64,000 nucleotides of DNA from Planococcus donghaensis (GTDB lineage Bacteria > Bacillota > Bacilli > Bacillales_A > Planococcaceae). Below are positions 1 to 9,528 of this stretch, piece by piece; the first letter of the stretch is position 1, and each line of letters starts with the position of its first letter. The notes under the pieces are model-generated. The model saw only the letters and a program-made list of their open reading frames with translations. It made no database searches and was not told where the DNA came from. Made by a program: the position numbers and the translations under genes. The DNA lies in the NCBI RefSeq assembly GCF_001687665.2, contig NZ_CP016543.2:1240001-1304000 (forward strand), read 5' to 3'.

Positions 1-815
1 TTGATTGGAAATTACGTAAAGGTTATTTAAAAGATATGCTACCTTGGGAATTTCCAATTATTTTAGGTTGGGATATGGCTGGGGTAGTGGCTGAAGTTGG
101 AGCAAACGTTAAGCACTTTAAAGTAGGACACCGTGTTTTTGCAAGACCTGCGACAACACGCCAAGGGACCTATGCGGAATTTGTACCAGTAGAAGCGAAC
201 TTACTTGCACATATGCCTGAAAGTATGTCATTTGAAGAAGGTGCAGCCATTCCCTTAGCTGGATTAACTGCTTATCAATGTATCGTTGGTTTTGCGAACG
301 TGAAAAAAGGGGAAAAAGTCTTAATTCACGCAGGAGCTGGTGGAGTAGGGACTATGGCTATTCAAATAGCTAATAGTATTGGAGCGTATGTAGCTACGAC
401 TGCGAGTGATATCAATGACGAATTGGTTAAATCTTTAGGAGCAAATCGTGTGATCAACTATAGTGAAGAAGATTTTAGTGAATTGCTGGAGAATTTTGAT
501 GCCGTTTTAGATACGATGGGCGGGGAAGTTTTAGAGAAAAGTTTCAAAGTACTGAAAAAAGGCGGCAAGCTAATTTCCATTGCAGGAGAACCATCACGTG
601 AACAAGCCGAAGAACATGGAGTACATGCGACGAGTTATTGGCTAGAGCCAAATGGTGCGCAATTGCATCAACTGGCCAACCTTTTTATATCTGGCGAATT
701 AAAACCAACAATTGGTCATGTTTTTGATTTCTCAGAGCAAGGGGTAAGAGATGCTCATGAATTGAGCGAAACTCATCATGCTCGCGGAAAAATTATTATT
801 AAAATAAAATCATAA
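1..815 (+). CDS. Zinc-independent quinone reductase-like alcohol dehydrogenase (MDR family), 5' end outside window
   Basis: This is an NAD(P)-dependent oxidoreductase of the medium-chain dehydrogenase superfamily. The reading frame is open from base 3 to the left edge (in-frame DWKLRKGYLKD precedes the first ATG at 36), so the true start lies upstream and the N-terminus is missing. What is visible is the GroES-like part (GWDMAGVVAEVG, then GHRVFARP) followed by a Rossmann nucleotide-binding fold with GAGGVGTMAIQIA and a C-terminal substrate lobe ending GKIIIKIKS. No structural-zinc cysteine cluster is seen, which fits the quinone oxidoreductase/YhdH-like branch. The substrate cannot be told from sequence. 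It converges on the stress-protein gene and shares a terminator with it. Confidence 0.85.
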   Translation, partial: DWKLRKGYLKDMLPWEFPIILGWDMAGVVAEVGANVKHFKVGHRVFARPATTRQGTYAEFVPVEANLLAHMPESMSFEEGAAIPLAGLTAYQCIVGFANVKKGEKVLIHAGAGGVGTMAIQIANSIGAYVATTASDINDELVKSLGANRVINYSEEDFSELLENFDAVLDTMGGEVLEKSFKVLKKGGKLISIAGEPSREQAEEHGVHATSYWLEPNGAQLHQLANLFISGELKPTIGHVFDFSEQGVRDAHELSETHHARGKIIIKIKS

Positions 816-821
816 AATAAA

Positions 822-856
822 AAAATCCTTTCAAACTAGCGAAAGGATTTTTTTTA
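822..856. terminator. Bidirectional intrinsic terminator
   Basis: A nine-base-pair inverted repeat (AATCCTTTC / GAAAGGATT) has a short loop, with an A-run on its left and a T-run on its right. It lies between two convergent genes and can end transcription in both directions. Confidence 0.85.
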
Positions 857-858
857 GT

Positions 859-1365
859 TTAGAAGTTTTCAGGTTTTCCAGCTTTATCAGCTGAATAATA
901 TTCGGTTGGGGCATCGTCTTGCGCTTCTTCTGTCCGGACGACTAATACGTCGCATTTTGCAGAACGAACAATGTGTTCAGATACACTACCAATCAAAAAG
1001 CGTTCAACCGCATTTAATCCAGTCGCCCCACAAATAATTAAATCAGCTTCAACTTTTTGAGCTAAATCTCTCGAAATCATTGATTTTGGAGAACCATAAT
1101 CGACGACAATGTTTACTTTTTCAACTCCACCGGCTAGAGCTTCTTTTTTATACTCTTCCAATAAATCTTCAGCGAACTTTTGTGCCCGATCAGCGATGGA
1201 TCGATCATAAGCTTCGATTGCAGCAAAAGAGCGTGTATCGATTACGTTGACTAAGTTTAATGTGGCGTTGTTTCGTTCGGCAATACCTACTGATTTTTTA
1301 AATGCCCACTCTGCTTCTTTAGAACCGTCTACCGCTACAAGAATTTGACTGTATTTTAAAGTCAT
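859..1365 (-). CDS. Universal stress protein, UspA family
   Basis: Cytoplasmic nucleotide-binding stress protein of 168 residues, one UspA domain. It begins MTLKYSQILVAVDGS, where the early Asp is a typical ATP-contacting residue. It carries the C-terminal glycine signature GATGLNAVERFLIGSVSEHIV (G-2x-G-9x-G-S/T), which marks the ATP-binding branch of the family. An ATG 36 bases further upstream is possible, but AAGGAGG sits directly before the codon at 1365, so I use that start. It is a single gene with its own upstream region and ends at the shared terminator. The exact role is unknown; such proteins usually help survival under starvation or oxidative stress. Confidence 0.88.
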   Translation of the reverse strand: MTLKYSQILVAVDGSKEAEWAFKKSVGIAERNNATLNLVNVIDTRSFAAIEAYDRSIADRAQKFAEDLLEEYKKEALAGGVEKVNIVVDYGSPKSMISRDLAQKVEADLIICGATGLNAVERFLIGSVSEHIVRSAKCDVLVVRTEEAQDDAPTEYYSADKAGKPENF

Positions 1366-1487
1366 CCTACATTCCTCCTTCATCTGTCTATAGGTACTCA
1401 TTCGCTATAAAAAGAAGAGTTCCTGCTTAATTGAAGTTAATTTGCTGAATTTTTTGTCTATTTAATGAAATATTATTTATATCGTAT

Positions 1488-1523
1488 AAAAGCGGCATCG
1501 GAATTTTTCCGAAGCCGCTTTTA
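1488..1523 (-). terminator. Intrinsic terminator of the M24 peptidase gene
   Basis: Long inverted repeat (AAAAGCGGC-A-TCGGAA, loop TTT, TTCCGA-A-GCCGCTTTT) just beyond the stop codon of the reverse-strand peptidase gene, with a T-run on that strand. Confidence 0.88.
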
Positions 1524-1526
1524 TGA

Positions 1527-2624
1527 TTAGTTTTTTATAATTTGAAGTTCTTTTGGATATTTTGTTAATACTTCATAGCCGTCAGCTGTTACAGCTACGT
1601 CGTCTTCAATGCGAACACCAACTTTACCAGGTACGTAAATGCCTGGCTCTAGTGTGAAGACCATACCTTTTTCTATTTTCATTGTGTTTTCTCCGTGAAT
1701 TGAAGGGAACTCATGAACATCAATTCCAAGACCATGACCAAGACGGTGAGTGAAATAGTCTCCATACCCCGCATCTGCGATCACTTTACGTGAAATTTGA
1801 TCAAGTTCAGCTGCCGTAACGCCTGGTTTGACCGCTTCAAGAGCAGCCATTTCAGAACGATAAACAACGTCATAAACTTCTTTTTGCTCTTCATTCGGTT
1901 CACCAAGTGCTAATGTACGGGTAATATCTGAGCAATAGCCTTTGTGAACCACACCAAGATCAAACAAAACTAAATCACCTTGTTTAAGCTTGTATTCACC
2001 AGTTTTACCATGCGGCGAAGCTGCGCGATCACCAGTTAATACAGTAGTATCAAATGACATATGCGTAACGCCACGTTTTTTTAATGCTAATTCGATTTCA
2101 GTCATGACTTCAATCTCAGTAATCCCTTCTTTAATCGTTCGAGCCGCTACTTCAATTGCGTAGTCAGCCAATGCAGCAGCTTCTCTCAATATTTGTAGTT
2201 CTGCATCATCTTTTATGACGCGCATGGCATTTAGTTGCTCATCCAATTGTGTGATTGAAAGAGAGCCAAAAAATGACAAGAGTGATTCGTAGCGCTCAAC
2301 AGTCATATGCGCTTTTTCGACAGCCATTGTTTTTAAGTCAACTCCACGTGCAAGAACCGTTTGATACAAAATCTCCATTGAATTTTGCGTATCTTCGTGG
2401 CCAACCACTTCACCAGCCCAGCCTGCATTTTTCGCGTCTGGAATTTCCATTTTCGGACAAATTAGAAACGGTTCAGCTTCAGCAAACACCATTACGCCTA
2501 ATAAACGTTCATGTGGATTGCTTTTGAAACCACTGACGTAAAAAACATTATAAGGGTCTGTAATAAATGCTGCGTCAATCGATTGTTCCTGTAAATAATT
2601 TTGTAATTGTGTAATCTTGTTCAT
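1527..2624 (-). CDS. Xaa-Pro aminopeptidase/dipeptidase, M24 family
   Basis: A 365-residue pita-bread metallopeptidase that removes N-terminal residues or splits dipeptides before proline. The N-terminal creatinase-like domain (about residues 1-130) is followed by the M24 catalytic domain. Metal ligands can be read in order: [17 protein letters not shown] (two Asp), [13 protein letters not shown] (His), [14 protein letters not shown] (Glu) and VRIEDDV (Glu). The start at 2624 is preceded by AGGAGG at good spacing; a start ten codons earlier has no comparable site. It is divergent from the ytkL homologue. Length and motifs fit the short bacterial PepQ/YqhT type; the exact substrate preference is not resolved. 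Confidence 0.9.
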   Translation of the reverse strand: MNKITQLQNYLQEQSIDAAFITDPYNVFYVSGFKSNPHERLLGVMVFAEAEPFLICPKMEIPDAKNAGWAGEVVGHEDTQNSMEILYQTVLARGVDLKTMAVEKAHMTVERYESLLSFFGSLSITQLDEQLNAMRVIKDDAELQILREAAALADYAIEVAARTIKEGITEIEVMTEIELALKKRGVTHMSFDTTVLTGDRAASPHGKTGEYKLKQGDLVLFDLGVVHKGYCSDITRTLALGEPNEEQKEVYDVVYRSEMAALEAVKPGVTAAELDQISRKVIADAGYGDYFTHRLGHGLGIDVHEFPSIHGENTMKIEKGMVFTLEPGIYVPGKVGVRIEDDVAVTADGYEVLTKYPKELQIIKN

Positions 2625-2722
2625 ATGTATATTCCTCCTCTTCATGTGTAGCATATCAAAAATCAGGGTATAATACAGCTACGAAAGTTAGGATTAGTTT
2701 ATTCAAAACTTGGAGGGATAAT

Positions 2723-3424
2723 ATGAACGTTTCATATCATGGTCATTCAGTCGTTAAAATTAAAACTGGGAAATTTACAATCTTAATTGATCCATTTATT
2801 AGTGGAAACAAACTTACGGACTTGAAGGTAGCAGACGAAAAACCAGATGCTATTTTATTAACACATGCGCATAACGATCATGTCGGGGACACAGTAGAAT
2901 TGGCAAAAAACAATAATGCACAAGTGATAGCGCCGGTTGAACTAGCTAATTATTTAAGCAGTCAAGGCGTAGATGCTGTCGGTATGAATTTGGGCGGTGC
3001 GCATAATTTTGACTTTGGAGTGGTAAAGTTTACAAAAGCTTTCCACAGCTCTTCTTTTACAACGGATGAAGGAGAAGTTGTTTATGGTGGTATGCCTGCT
3101 GGAATTTTGTTCAAAGCAGAAGGCAAAACTATCTATCATGCGGGCGATACAGAAGTGTTTGGCGACATGAAAATGTTGGGTGAACGAAATGATATTGATG
3201 TAGCATTTCTCCCAATTGGTGATTATTTCACGATGGGACCAGAAGACGCAGCCTATGCCGTCGAATTATTAAAACCGAAAATGGTTGTGCCCATTCATTA
3301 CAATACATTTCCACCTATTGAGCAAGATCCTGAGCATTTCAAATCATTAGTAAAAGATGTTCAAGTAAACATTTTACAACCGGGAGAAAATGTGGATTTA
3401 GAATCTATTTCTACGAACCGCTAA
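2723..3424 (+). CDS. ytkL: Metal-dependent hydrolase, UPF0173 / metallo-beta-lactamase superfamily
   Basis: A 233-residue single-domain protein of the metallo-beta-lactamase fold. Zinc ligands are visible in [10 protein letters not shown] (HxHxDH motif, residues about 51-60), in [11 protein letters not shown] and in [17 protein letters not shown] precedes the ATG at good spacing. The family (YtkL/YddR, UPF0173) has no firmly assigned substrate. The closest named relative by context is B. subtilis ytkL, which lies next to ytoI as here. The symbol is therefore based on family and synteny, not on a known reaction. Confidence 0.85.
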   Translation: MNVSYHGHSVVKIKTGKFTILIDPFISGNKLTDLKVADEKPDAILLTHAHNDHVGDTVELAKNNNAQVIAPVELANYLSSQGVDAVGMNLGGAHNFDFGVVKFTKAFHSSSFTTDEGEVVYGGMPAGILFKAEGKTIYHAGDTEVFGDMKMLGERNDIDVAFLPIGDYFTMGPEDAAYAVELLKPKMVVPIHYNTFPPIEQDPEHFKSLVKDVQVNILQPGENVDLESISTNR

Positions 3425-3464
3425 TAAAATTGGGTTGTTTAGATGATTGATTTTGTACAAGATA

Positions 3465-3500
3465 GAACCACGAAAAGCTCCGGCTTCTCGTGGTTCTTCT
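3465..3500 (+). terminator. Intrinsic terminator after ytkL homologue
   Basis: Inverted repeat GAACCACG ... CGTGGTTC, with a smaller internal AAGC/GCTT helix, followed by TTCTTCTTG. It lies forty bases after the stop codon. Confidence 0.7.
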
Positions 3501-3507
3501 TGTGTTC

Positions 3508-3548
3508 TATTATGCCTGTCGAGACGAAACGGTTCTCTCAACTTTTCT
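3508..3548 (-). repeat. Partial copy of the palindromic repeat (reverse orientation)
   Basis: The segment containing ATGCCTGTCGAGACGAAACG and CTCAACTTTTC repeats the end of the adjacent full copy (CTGCCTGTCGAGAACTAAACG ... CTCAACTTTTC). It looks like a truncated tandem copy of the same element. Confidence 0.7.
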
Positions 3549-3550
3549 TT

Positions 3551-3670
3551 ATGTCTAGTTTCGAGGACCAGTCTCTCGGGACATAAGTCACCCCAGCTGT
3601 GTGGCAAAGAACGCCACTTCGCCGGTGCGTCTTCTGCCTGTCGAGAACTAAACGGCCCTCTCAACTTTTC
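3551..3670 (-). repeat. Palindromic intergenic repeat, full copy in reverse orientation
   Basis: Read on the minus strand it shows the landmarks of the family found at 34733, 37859, 38386 and 38505. These are a 5' arm with CGACAGGC, a central GTGGC-loop-GCCAC hairpin (here AAGTGGCG ... GCCACACAG), a 3' arm with GACTTATGTCCCGAG, and a CTAGAC end. It separates the ytkL and ytoI homologues, and this copy is inverted relative to the others. Confidence 0.8.
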
Positions 3671-3723
3671 GTAAGTTATGCTACACTAGAGGATATAGGA
3701 ACGTAGAAAGAATGGGTGAAATC

Positions 3724-5031
3724 ATGGCGACTAAACATGAACAAATATTAGCGTATATTGAGACTTTAGCCGTAGGTGAGAAAATTTCAGTGCGGCGCAT
3801 TGCAAAAGATTTGCAAGTAAGCGAAGGAACAGCTTACCGAGCGATTAAAGAAGCAGAAACAAAGCGATTGGTATCGACGATAGAACGTGTTGGGACCATT
3901 CGAATTGAACGCAAAAAGAAAGAAAATATTGAGCGACTTACATATGCTGAAATTGTTAATATTGTCGATGGACAAGTGCTAGGCGGTAGAGCAGGATTGC
4001 ACAAATCATTGAACAAATTCGTAATTGGTGCAATGCAGTTAGAAGACATGATGCGATATACAGAAGCAGGTAATTTACTGATTGTCGGTAACCGGTATAA
4101 AGCACATGAATATGCACTTCGTGCCGGCGCAGCCGTACTTGTAACTGGAGGTTTTGAAGCTGCCGATCAAGTGAAAAAATTAGCGGATGAATTTGAACTA
4201 CCTGTTATCTCAACGAGCTATGATACGTTTACAGTAGCAACTATGATCAACCGTGCGATTTACGATCAATTGATTAAAAAAGAAATTTTATTAATTGAAG
4301 ATATATTAATCCCGTTAGAAGGCACCGCACATTTACATCATAAAGAGACCATCAGTCGATACCATGAGCTAAATGAAGAAACAACTCATGGTGGGTTTCC
4401 AGTAGTTGATCATACGAACAAGCTAGTTGGGATTATTACGTCACGTGACGTCATTGGTCATTCTGCTACAGAATTAGTGGAAAAAGTAATGACTAAAGAT
4501 CCGTTAACTGTTTCCATGCAAACAAGTGTGGCAGCTGCAGGACACCGAATGATTTGGGAAGGCATTGATTTAATGCCGGTCGCAGATGATTACGGCAAGT
4601 TAAAAGGGGTTATCAGTCGACAAGATGTATTAAAAGCGATTCAAACCGCTCAACGTCAACCTCAGCAAGGCGAAACCATTGATGACATCATCAAGAGTCA
4701 ACTTCATCAACAAATAAGTGATAAATTGATTTTGGAGTTTCGTGTGACACCTCAAATGACCAATGCCTATGGTTCAATTTCTCACGCTGCATATACGATG
4801 ATTTTGACAGAAGCCGCGTCGGCGATTCTGAAAACAAAAAATCGGAAAGACAGTGTACTTGAAAACGCATCTATTTACTTTTTAAAACCAGTTCAGTTAG
4901 ATGCGCTCGTCTTGGTCCGACCTCAAATTTTGGACATTAGTCGAAAGTCAGCCAAAGTGGATGTTGAAGTAGCGTTAGAAAACGAAATTGTTGGAAAAGC
5001 GATGTTGACATTCCAATTATTAGACCGTTAA
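3724..5031 (+). CDS. ytoI: DRTGG / CBS / hotdog-domain regulator, YtoI family
   Basis: A multidomain cytoplasmic protein of 435 residues. An N-terminal winged-helix-like segment (about 1-60; SVRRIAKDLQVSEGTAYRAIKEAE) is followed by a DRTGG domain (about 70-185). Next comes a pair of CBS domains (about 190-310; two repeats around GIITSRDVIG and GVISRQDVLKA) and a C-terminal hotdog thioesterase-like domain (about 330-430). This order is typical of B. subtilis YtoI. CBS pairs usually sense adenine nucleotides, but the ligand and target here are unknown. I start at MATKHEQ because GGGTG lies just upstream; an in-frame ATG at 3712 would add four residues. Confidence 0.85.
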   Translation: MATKHEQILAYIETLAVGEKISVRRIAKDLQVSEGTAYRAIKEAETKRLVSTIERVGTIRIERKKKENIERLTYAEIVNIVDGQVLGGRAGLHKSLNKFVIGAMQLEDMMRYTEAGNLLIVGNRYKAHEYALRAGAAVLVTGGFEAADQVKKLADEFELPVISTSYDTFTVATMINRAIYDQLIKKEILLIEDILIPLEGTAHLHHKETISRYHELNEETTHGGFPVVDHTNKLVGIITSRDVIGHSATELVEKVMTKDPLTVSMQTSVAAAGHRMIWEGIDLMPVADDYGKLKGVISRQDVLKAIQTAQRQPQQGETIDDIIKSQLHQQISDKLILEFRVTPQMTNAYGSISHAAYTMILTEAASAILKTKNRKDSVLENASIYFLKPVQLDALVLVRPQILDISRKSAKVDVEVALENEIVGKAMLTFQLLDR

Positions 5032-5051
5032 TACAATGTAACTAATGAAAA

Positions 5052-5095
5052 AAGCAGCAGACACACTCAGTAATTGAGTGTGTCTGCTGCTTGGA
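5052..5095. terminator. Bidirectional intrinsic terminator
   Basis: Perfect 18-bp inverted repeat (AAGCAGCAGACACACTCA, loop GTAAT, and its complement) between the convergent ytoI and ytpI homologues, with A/T tracts on both sides. Confidence 0.9.
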
Positions 5096-5108
5096 AATCT
5101 AAAAAGTT

Positions 5109-5414
5109 TTATGGGTTTAAATCTGCTTCTTCTTCAAGAAATGCATGGTAATGTTTTGATGCTTTGTAATTGTAATAAACTAAAGCCAATCCTAATACGA
5201 TGAAAATGCTTGAAATGATATACGTGAGTGTTGACTGAAAAACAAATAGCTGATTGATGCCGAAAAAGGTAACAAAACTACCTAAGGCCATTGAAGCGCG
5301 CGCAGCATACCATTTCTTGCGAATAGGTAAAACGGTACGTGTACGAAATTGTTTTGTTTTGTTATAAAAATAAATGACAAATGATACAATAATTAAAATT
5401 ACAAAAATTAACAT
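5109..5414 (-). CDS. ytpI: Small membrane protein, YtpI family
   Basis: A 101-residue protein with three hydrophobic segments: LIFVILIIVSFVIYFY near the N-terminus, then about residues 45-63 and 68-88. A basic loop KTKQFRTRTVLPIRKKW lies between the first two. The start is placed at 5414 because AGGAGG precedes it at good spacing; a start nine codons upstream lacks one. The B. subtilis homologue lies between ytoI and nrnA, as here. No function is known. It is the only reverse-strand gene in this block and faces away from nrnA. Confidence 0.8.
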   Translation of the reverse strand: MLIFVILIIVSFVIYFYNKTKQFRTRTVLPIRKKWYAARASMALGSFVTFFGINQLFVFQSTLTYIISSIFIVLGLALVYYNYKASKHYHAFLEEEADLNP

Positions 5415-5507
5415 AAGGACCTCCTGAATTCCGAAACTCATACCTCATTGTACTGAGAATTGAGTGAAATTGCGAATGGATTTCCTTATAAATGGAGGAA
5501 CTTAAAC

Positions 5508-6452
5508 ATGTACAGTCAAATCATCGACACAATTAAGCAATATGATACCATCATTATTCATCGTCATGTTCGACCAGATCCAGATGCATATGGATCTCAG
5601 CTTGGTTTAAAATATTTATTAGAGCAAAACTATCCAGACAAGCGTATTTTAGCTGCAGGGACGCATGAATACACAATGGATTTTCTGGATTTTCCAGATG
5701 TTGTTGAAGATCGAGAGTTTGAAGGGGCTTTAATCATCGTAACTGACACTGCGAATACGGACCGTGTAGATGACCAACGTTATAAAACGGGTGCCAAGCT
5801 GATTAAAATTGACCATCACCCAAATGACGATGCCTATGGCGACATTGTTCACGTCGACACGACAGCTAGCTCTGCTTCTGAAATCATTTACGAACTTTAT
5901 GAATATGGCCACAAACATGAAAATTGGACGATGAATGCAAAAGCTGCGCGCTTGTTATACGCAGGGATTATTGGGGACACGGGCCGATTTTTATTTCCGA
6001 GCACAACTCAAAAAACTTTTGCTGTTGCAGGAGAGTTGATCAAGTATGATTTTGATCGCAATGCGTTACATAATGGCATGTACGAGATGGATCGGAAATT
6101 ATTGCATTTACAAGGTTATATGTACCAAAACTTTAAAATGGACGAAAACGGTGCAGCGCACGTAAAAATCACAAAAGACATTTTAAAAGAATTTAATGTT
6201 ACGGCTTCGGACACGTCTTTATTAGTGGGCTCACTTGGCAACGTAAAAGGAATGAAAGCTTGGGTTATCTTTATTGAAGAAGAAAAAGAAATTCGTGTGC
6301 GTTTGCGCTCAAAAGGACCGGTCATTAACACATTAGCGAAAGAATTTGGTGGCGGCGGACATCCAATGGCTTCTGGTGCCACTGCGTATTCATGGGAAGA
6401 AGCTGATCGCGTAATCGAACGCCTGGCAGAAATTTGTGCAGCCGCAAACTAA
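5508..6452 (+). CDS. nrnA: Bifunctional oligoribonuclease / pAp phosphatase NrnA
   Basis: A 314-residue DHH-DHHA1 phosphoesterase that degrades short RNA oligomers (nanoRNA) and dephosphorylates 3'-phosphoadenosine 5'-phosphate. The DHH motifs are visible: HRHVRPDPDAYGS (residues about 18-30), VTDTAN, and DHHPND. The C-terminal DHHA1 domain carries GGGGHPMASGA. The start at 5508 has TGGAGG nine bases upstream; the open frame extends sixteen codons further back without a ribosome site. It lies just before dnaE, as in B. subtilis, although the intervening small sporulation genes ytrH/ytrI are absent. Confidence 0.93.
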   Translation: MYSQIIDTIKQYDTIIIHRHVRPDPDAYGSQLGLKYLLEQNYPDKRILAAGTHEYTMDFLDFPDVVEDREFEGALIIVTDTANTDRVDDQRYKTGAKLIKIDHHPNDDAYGDIVHVDTTASSASEIIYELYEYGHKHENWTMNAKAARLLYAGIIGDTGRFLFPSTTQKTFAVAGELIKYDFDRNALHNGMYEMDRKLLHLQGYMYQNFKMDENGAAHVKITKDILKEFNVTASDTSLLVGSLGNVKGMKAWVIFIEEEKEIRVRLRSKGPVINTLAKEFGGGGHPMASGATAYSWEEADRVIERLAEICAAAN

Positions 6453-6465
6453 GGAGGAGAGTCTA

Positions 6466-9400
6466 GTGTCAATGGTTTATCCGCATATAAGCACATCTGC
6501 TGATTTGCTGAAGAGCACGGTGCGCCTTGACGAACTTTTCCCGTTTTTAAAGGAGCAAGGAACGACTTCAGCTGCAATCGTCAATACAAAATTATATGGC
6601 ATGCTCCCATTTTGGGAAGCGTGTCGCCGTGCCGGCATCCATGGGGTTGTCGGCCTTTCGGCTTTTATCGAATATGAAGAACAACATTATCCGGTCGTGT
6701 TATATGCCCAGTCCAACAACGGCTATGACAATTTGCTGAAAATCTCGAGCGCATTATCTACTCGCGACAAAAAAGCGATTCCTGAACAATGGTTAAAGGC
6801 GTATAAAGAAGGATTAATTTGTGTGATTCCGAACAAAGCTGAATGGCTCATGACCGATCGGAGTTTAGCGATTGGCTATATTAAAAGTTTATTTGGCCAA
6901 TCAGCGTTTGGGAGCATTGAACGTCCAGGTGGGGTAGTCTCTGCATACGAATCAGACTTTATTGAGCTGTGTGCCCAACTCGAACTACCCATTATGGCCA
7001 CCCATGAAGTTCATTATTTACATCAACAAGATGCCTTTGCTTATGAAGTAGCCTCCGCAATTGGTCAAGGTCTAAAAATGAATGATCCAGCAAGACAAAC
7101 GCCAGAACATACGAACGCTTACGTACCAAACCAACAAGAATTTTTGACTTGGTTTGCAGACCGAAACGAATGGGTGCAACAAACTGCAGATATGTTAAAA
7201 AGCTGTCGAGTGACTATCCCAATGAACCAACAATTGTTGCCAGTTTATCCGTTATCAGAACAAGTCGATAAAGCAACTTACATTGCACAATTATGCAAGA
7301 CAGGGCTTGAAGAGCGAGTACCAAGATTTCCGGAAAACTATCAAGAGCGGTTAAATTACGAGTTATCGATTATCGCAAAAATGGGCTTTATCGATTATTT
7401 TTTAATTGTTGCGGATTTTATGAAATACGCCAAGGATCAAGACATTATGACAGGTCCTGGTCGTGGATCGTCAGCGAGCTCACTCGTTGCTTATTCATTA
7501 AAAATTACAGATGTCGACCCAATTAAACATGGTTTGTTGTTTGAACGGTTTTTAAATCCAGAACGGGTGACGCTTCCAGATATCGATATTGATTTTGCTG
7601 ATCATAGACGTCATGAAGTTGTGGACTATGTAGCCAAAAAATACGGAGCTGTTCGAACTGCGCAAATTATTACCTTTGGTACATTGTCTGCAAAAGCAGT
7701 AGCTCGAGATACTGCCCGCGTATTTGGTTTTGAAGCAGAAGAGCTTGAAGCTATTTCAAAACTGATATCAAATCGTCCCGGAACAACTTTGCGTTCGGCC
7801 TTAAAAGAATCTTCAAAGTTTAATGACTGGATTATTGAGCGAGAAGAGCGTAAATCTTGGTTTAAAACTGCGTTAAAATTGGAAGGTCTTCCGAGACATG
7901 CCTCTACCCACGCTGCAGGTGTAATTTTAAGTCCCACCCCACTGGTCAATCATGTACCGATTGAAAAAGGGCACGAAGGCATTTATTTGACGCAATGGCC
8001 AATGCAAGAACTCGAAGCAATTGGCTTATTAAAGATGGATTTTCTGGGACTTCGTAATTTAACCATTTTAGAACAAATTCGCAACTTGGTTTATTGGGAC
8101 ACAAAACAAAGAATCAACTACAGTGGCATTCCTTCAGATGATGAAAAAACCTTTAAATTATTGGCATCAGGAGATACAACGGGTGTCTTTCAGCTTGAAT
8201 CTGATGGCATGCGCCAGGCGCTTCAGCAGATCCAACCGACAGCTTTTGGCGATATTGTTGCAGTAAATGCGTTATACCGTCCAGGTCCGATGGAGTTTAT
8301 CCCGTTGTATGCTCGGCGAAAACATGGTCAAGAAATAGTGAAATATGTTCATCCGATTTTAGAACCAATTTTAAGTGAAACTTACGGTGTTATCGTTTAT
8401 CAAGAACAAATTATGCATATTGCGTCGAAAATGGCTGGATTTTCTCTTGGTGAAGCTGACTTATTACGCCGTGCAGTCAGCAAGAAAAAACGAGAGATTT
8501 TAGATGAAGAACGCGAGCATTTTGTGCTAGGGGCAAAAGCAAAAGGTTTTACTGAAGCGGAAGCAGCGGAAGTATATGATTTAATCGTTCGTTTTGCCGA
8601 TTATGGTTTTCCAAAAAGTCATGCGGTAGCCTACAGCATGATTTCCTATCAATTGAGTTATATGAAAACCCATTATCCGGTTTATTTTTATACCAGTTTA
8701 TTGTCCAATAGTGCTGGCAATGCCGAAAAAACAAAACAGTTGTTGCAGGAAATCAAAGAAAAGAAAATTCCGTTACTTCCTCCGTCTGTCCAAAAAAGTC
8801 GCCATACCTTTTCGGTAGAAGACGGTCAAATCCGATTTGGTTTAAATGCCGTTAAGGGCGTACCAGGTTCAACTATTAAAGCGTTGCTTGCCGCTCGCGA
8901 AGAAGCTCCGTTTAGTAGCTTATTTAATATCGCTGAACGAATCTCAGCTTTGCATTTTAACAGAAAATCGTTTGAACCACTTATTAAAGCAGGGGCTCTT
9001 GACGATTTCGGACAAGACCGTGGCGTGGTTTTAGCATCACTAGATAGCGCTATTAAACACGCAGAGCTTGTAAAACCAAACGATGAACCTGGCTTGTTTG
9101 ATGAGATGGGCGCGAGTTTTATGAAACCCAAATACACGAAAGCTTCAGAGATGCCCGAAAGTTTGAAGCTTGAATTTGAAAAAGAAGTGCTCGGCTTTTA
9201 TTTGTCTAAACATCCGATTGAACGAGAAAAAGAAAATCGACAAAAGTCGTATGATGCGCTTAAATCATTAAAGTCGAAGCGTGACCGGGAACCGGTGAAA
9301 GTATTGGGTGTCATAGAAGAGATTAAACGGATTCGTACTAAAAAAGGAGACGCTATGGCATTTTTAACATTAATGGATGAAACGGGTCCTGCTTCTGTTA

Positions 9401-9528
9401 CGTTGTTTCCAGTAGAATACGCGAAATTCAACTTGCTTTTAGAACCTCATGCCACTCTTGAAATTCAAGGATTAGTTGAAAACAGAAATCACAAAACGGC
9501 GATTATTTGCAAAAACATAGAAACCTGA
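6466..9528 (+). CDS. dnaE: DNA polymerase III alpha subunit DnaE
   Basis: Replicative C-family polymerase that extends RNA primers on the lagging strand in Firmicutes. The product is about 1020 residues. The palm catalytic aspartates lie in LPDIDIDFADHRR, and GPGRGSSASSLVAY and GVIVYQEQIMHIASKMAGFSLGEADLLRRAVSKKK are typical of the family. A helix-hairpin-helix region and a C-terminal OB fold (VKVLGVIEEIKRIRTKKGDAMAFLTL) follow. The N-terminal PHP domain has lost its metal motif (PHIST replaces the usual HxH). The protein ends soon after the OB fold, so it is shorter than the roughly 1115 residues of B. subtilis DnaE. The GTG at 6466 is chosen because AAGGAGGAG lies six bases upstream. It follows nrnA closely. 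Confidence 0.93.
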   Translation: MSMVYPHISTSADLLKSTVRLDELFPFLKEQGTTSAAIVNTKLYGMLPFWEACRRAGIHGVVGLSAFIEYEEQHYPVVLYAQSNNGYDNLLKISSALSTRDKKAIPEQWLKAYKEGLICVIPNKAEWLMTDRSLAIGYIKSLFGQSAFGSIERPGGVVSAYESDFIELCAQLELPIMATHEVHYLHQQDAFAYEVASAIGQGLKMNDPARQTPEHTNAYVPNQQEFLTWFADRNEWVQQTADMLKSCRVTIPMNQQLLPVYPLSEQVDKATYIAQLCKTGLEERVPRFPENYQERLNYELSIIAKMGFIDYFLIVADFMKYAKDQDIMTGPGRGSSASSLVAYSLKITDVDPIKHGLLFERFLNPERVTLPDIDIDFADHRRHEVVDYVAKKYGAVRTAQIITFGTLSAKAVARDTARVFGFEAEELEAISKLISNRPGTTLRSALKESSKFNDWIIEREERKSWFKTALKLEGLPRHASTHAAGVILSPTPLVNHVPIEKGHEGIYLTQWPMQELEAIGLLKMDFLGLRNLTILEQIRNLVYWDTKQRINYSGIPSDDEKTFKLLASGDTTGVFQLESDGMRQALQQIQPTAFGDIVAVNALYRPGPMEFIPLYARRKHGQEIVKYVHPILEPILSETYGVIVYQEQIMHIASKMAGFSLGEADLLRRAVSKKKREILDEEREHFVLGAKAKGFTEAEAAEVYDLIVRFADYGFPKSHAVAYSMISYQLSYMKTHYPVYFYTSLLSNSAGNAEKTKQLLQEIKEKKIPLLPPSVQKSRHTFSVEDGQIRFGLNAVKGVPGSTIKALLAAREEAPFSSLFNIAERISALHFNRKSFEPLIKAGALDDFGQDRGVVLASLDSAIKHAELVKPNDEPGLFDEMGASFMKPKYTKASEMPESLKLEFEKEVLGFYLSKHPIEREKENRQKSYDALKSLKSKRDREPVKVLGVIEEIKRIRTKKGDAMAFLTLMDETGPASVTLFPVEYAKFNLLLEPHATLEIQGLVENRNHKTAIICKNIET

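Noticed and set aside
3398..3674. Overlapping ORFs on both strands between ytkL and ytoI
   Set aside because: They consist of terminator and palindromic repeat sequence, lack ribosome sites and resemble no protein.
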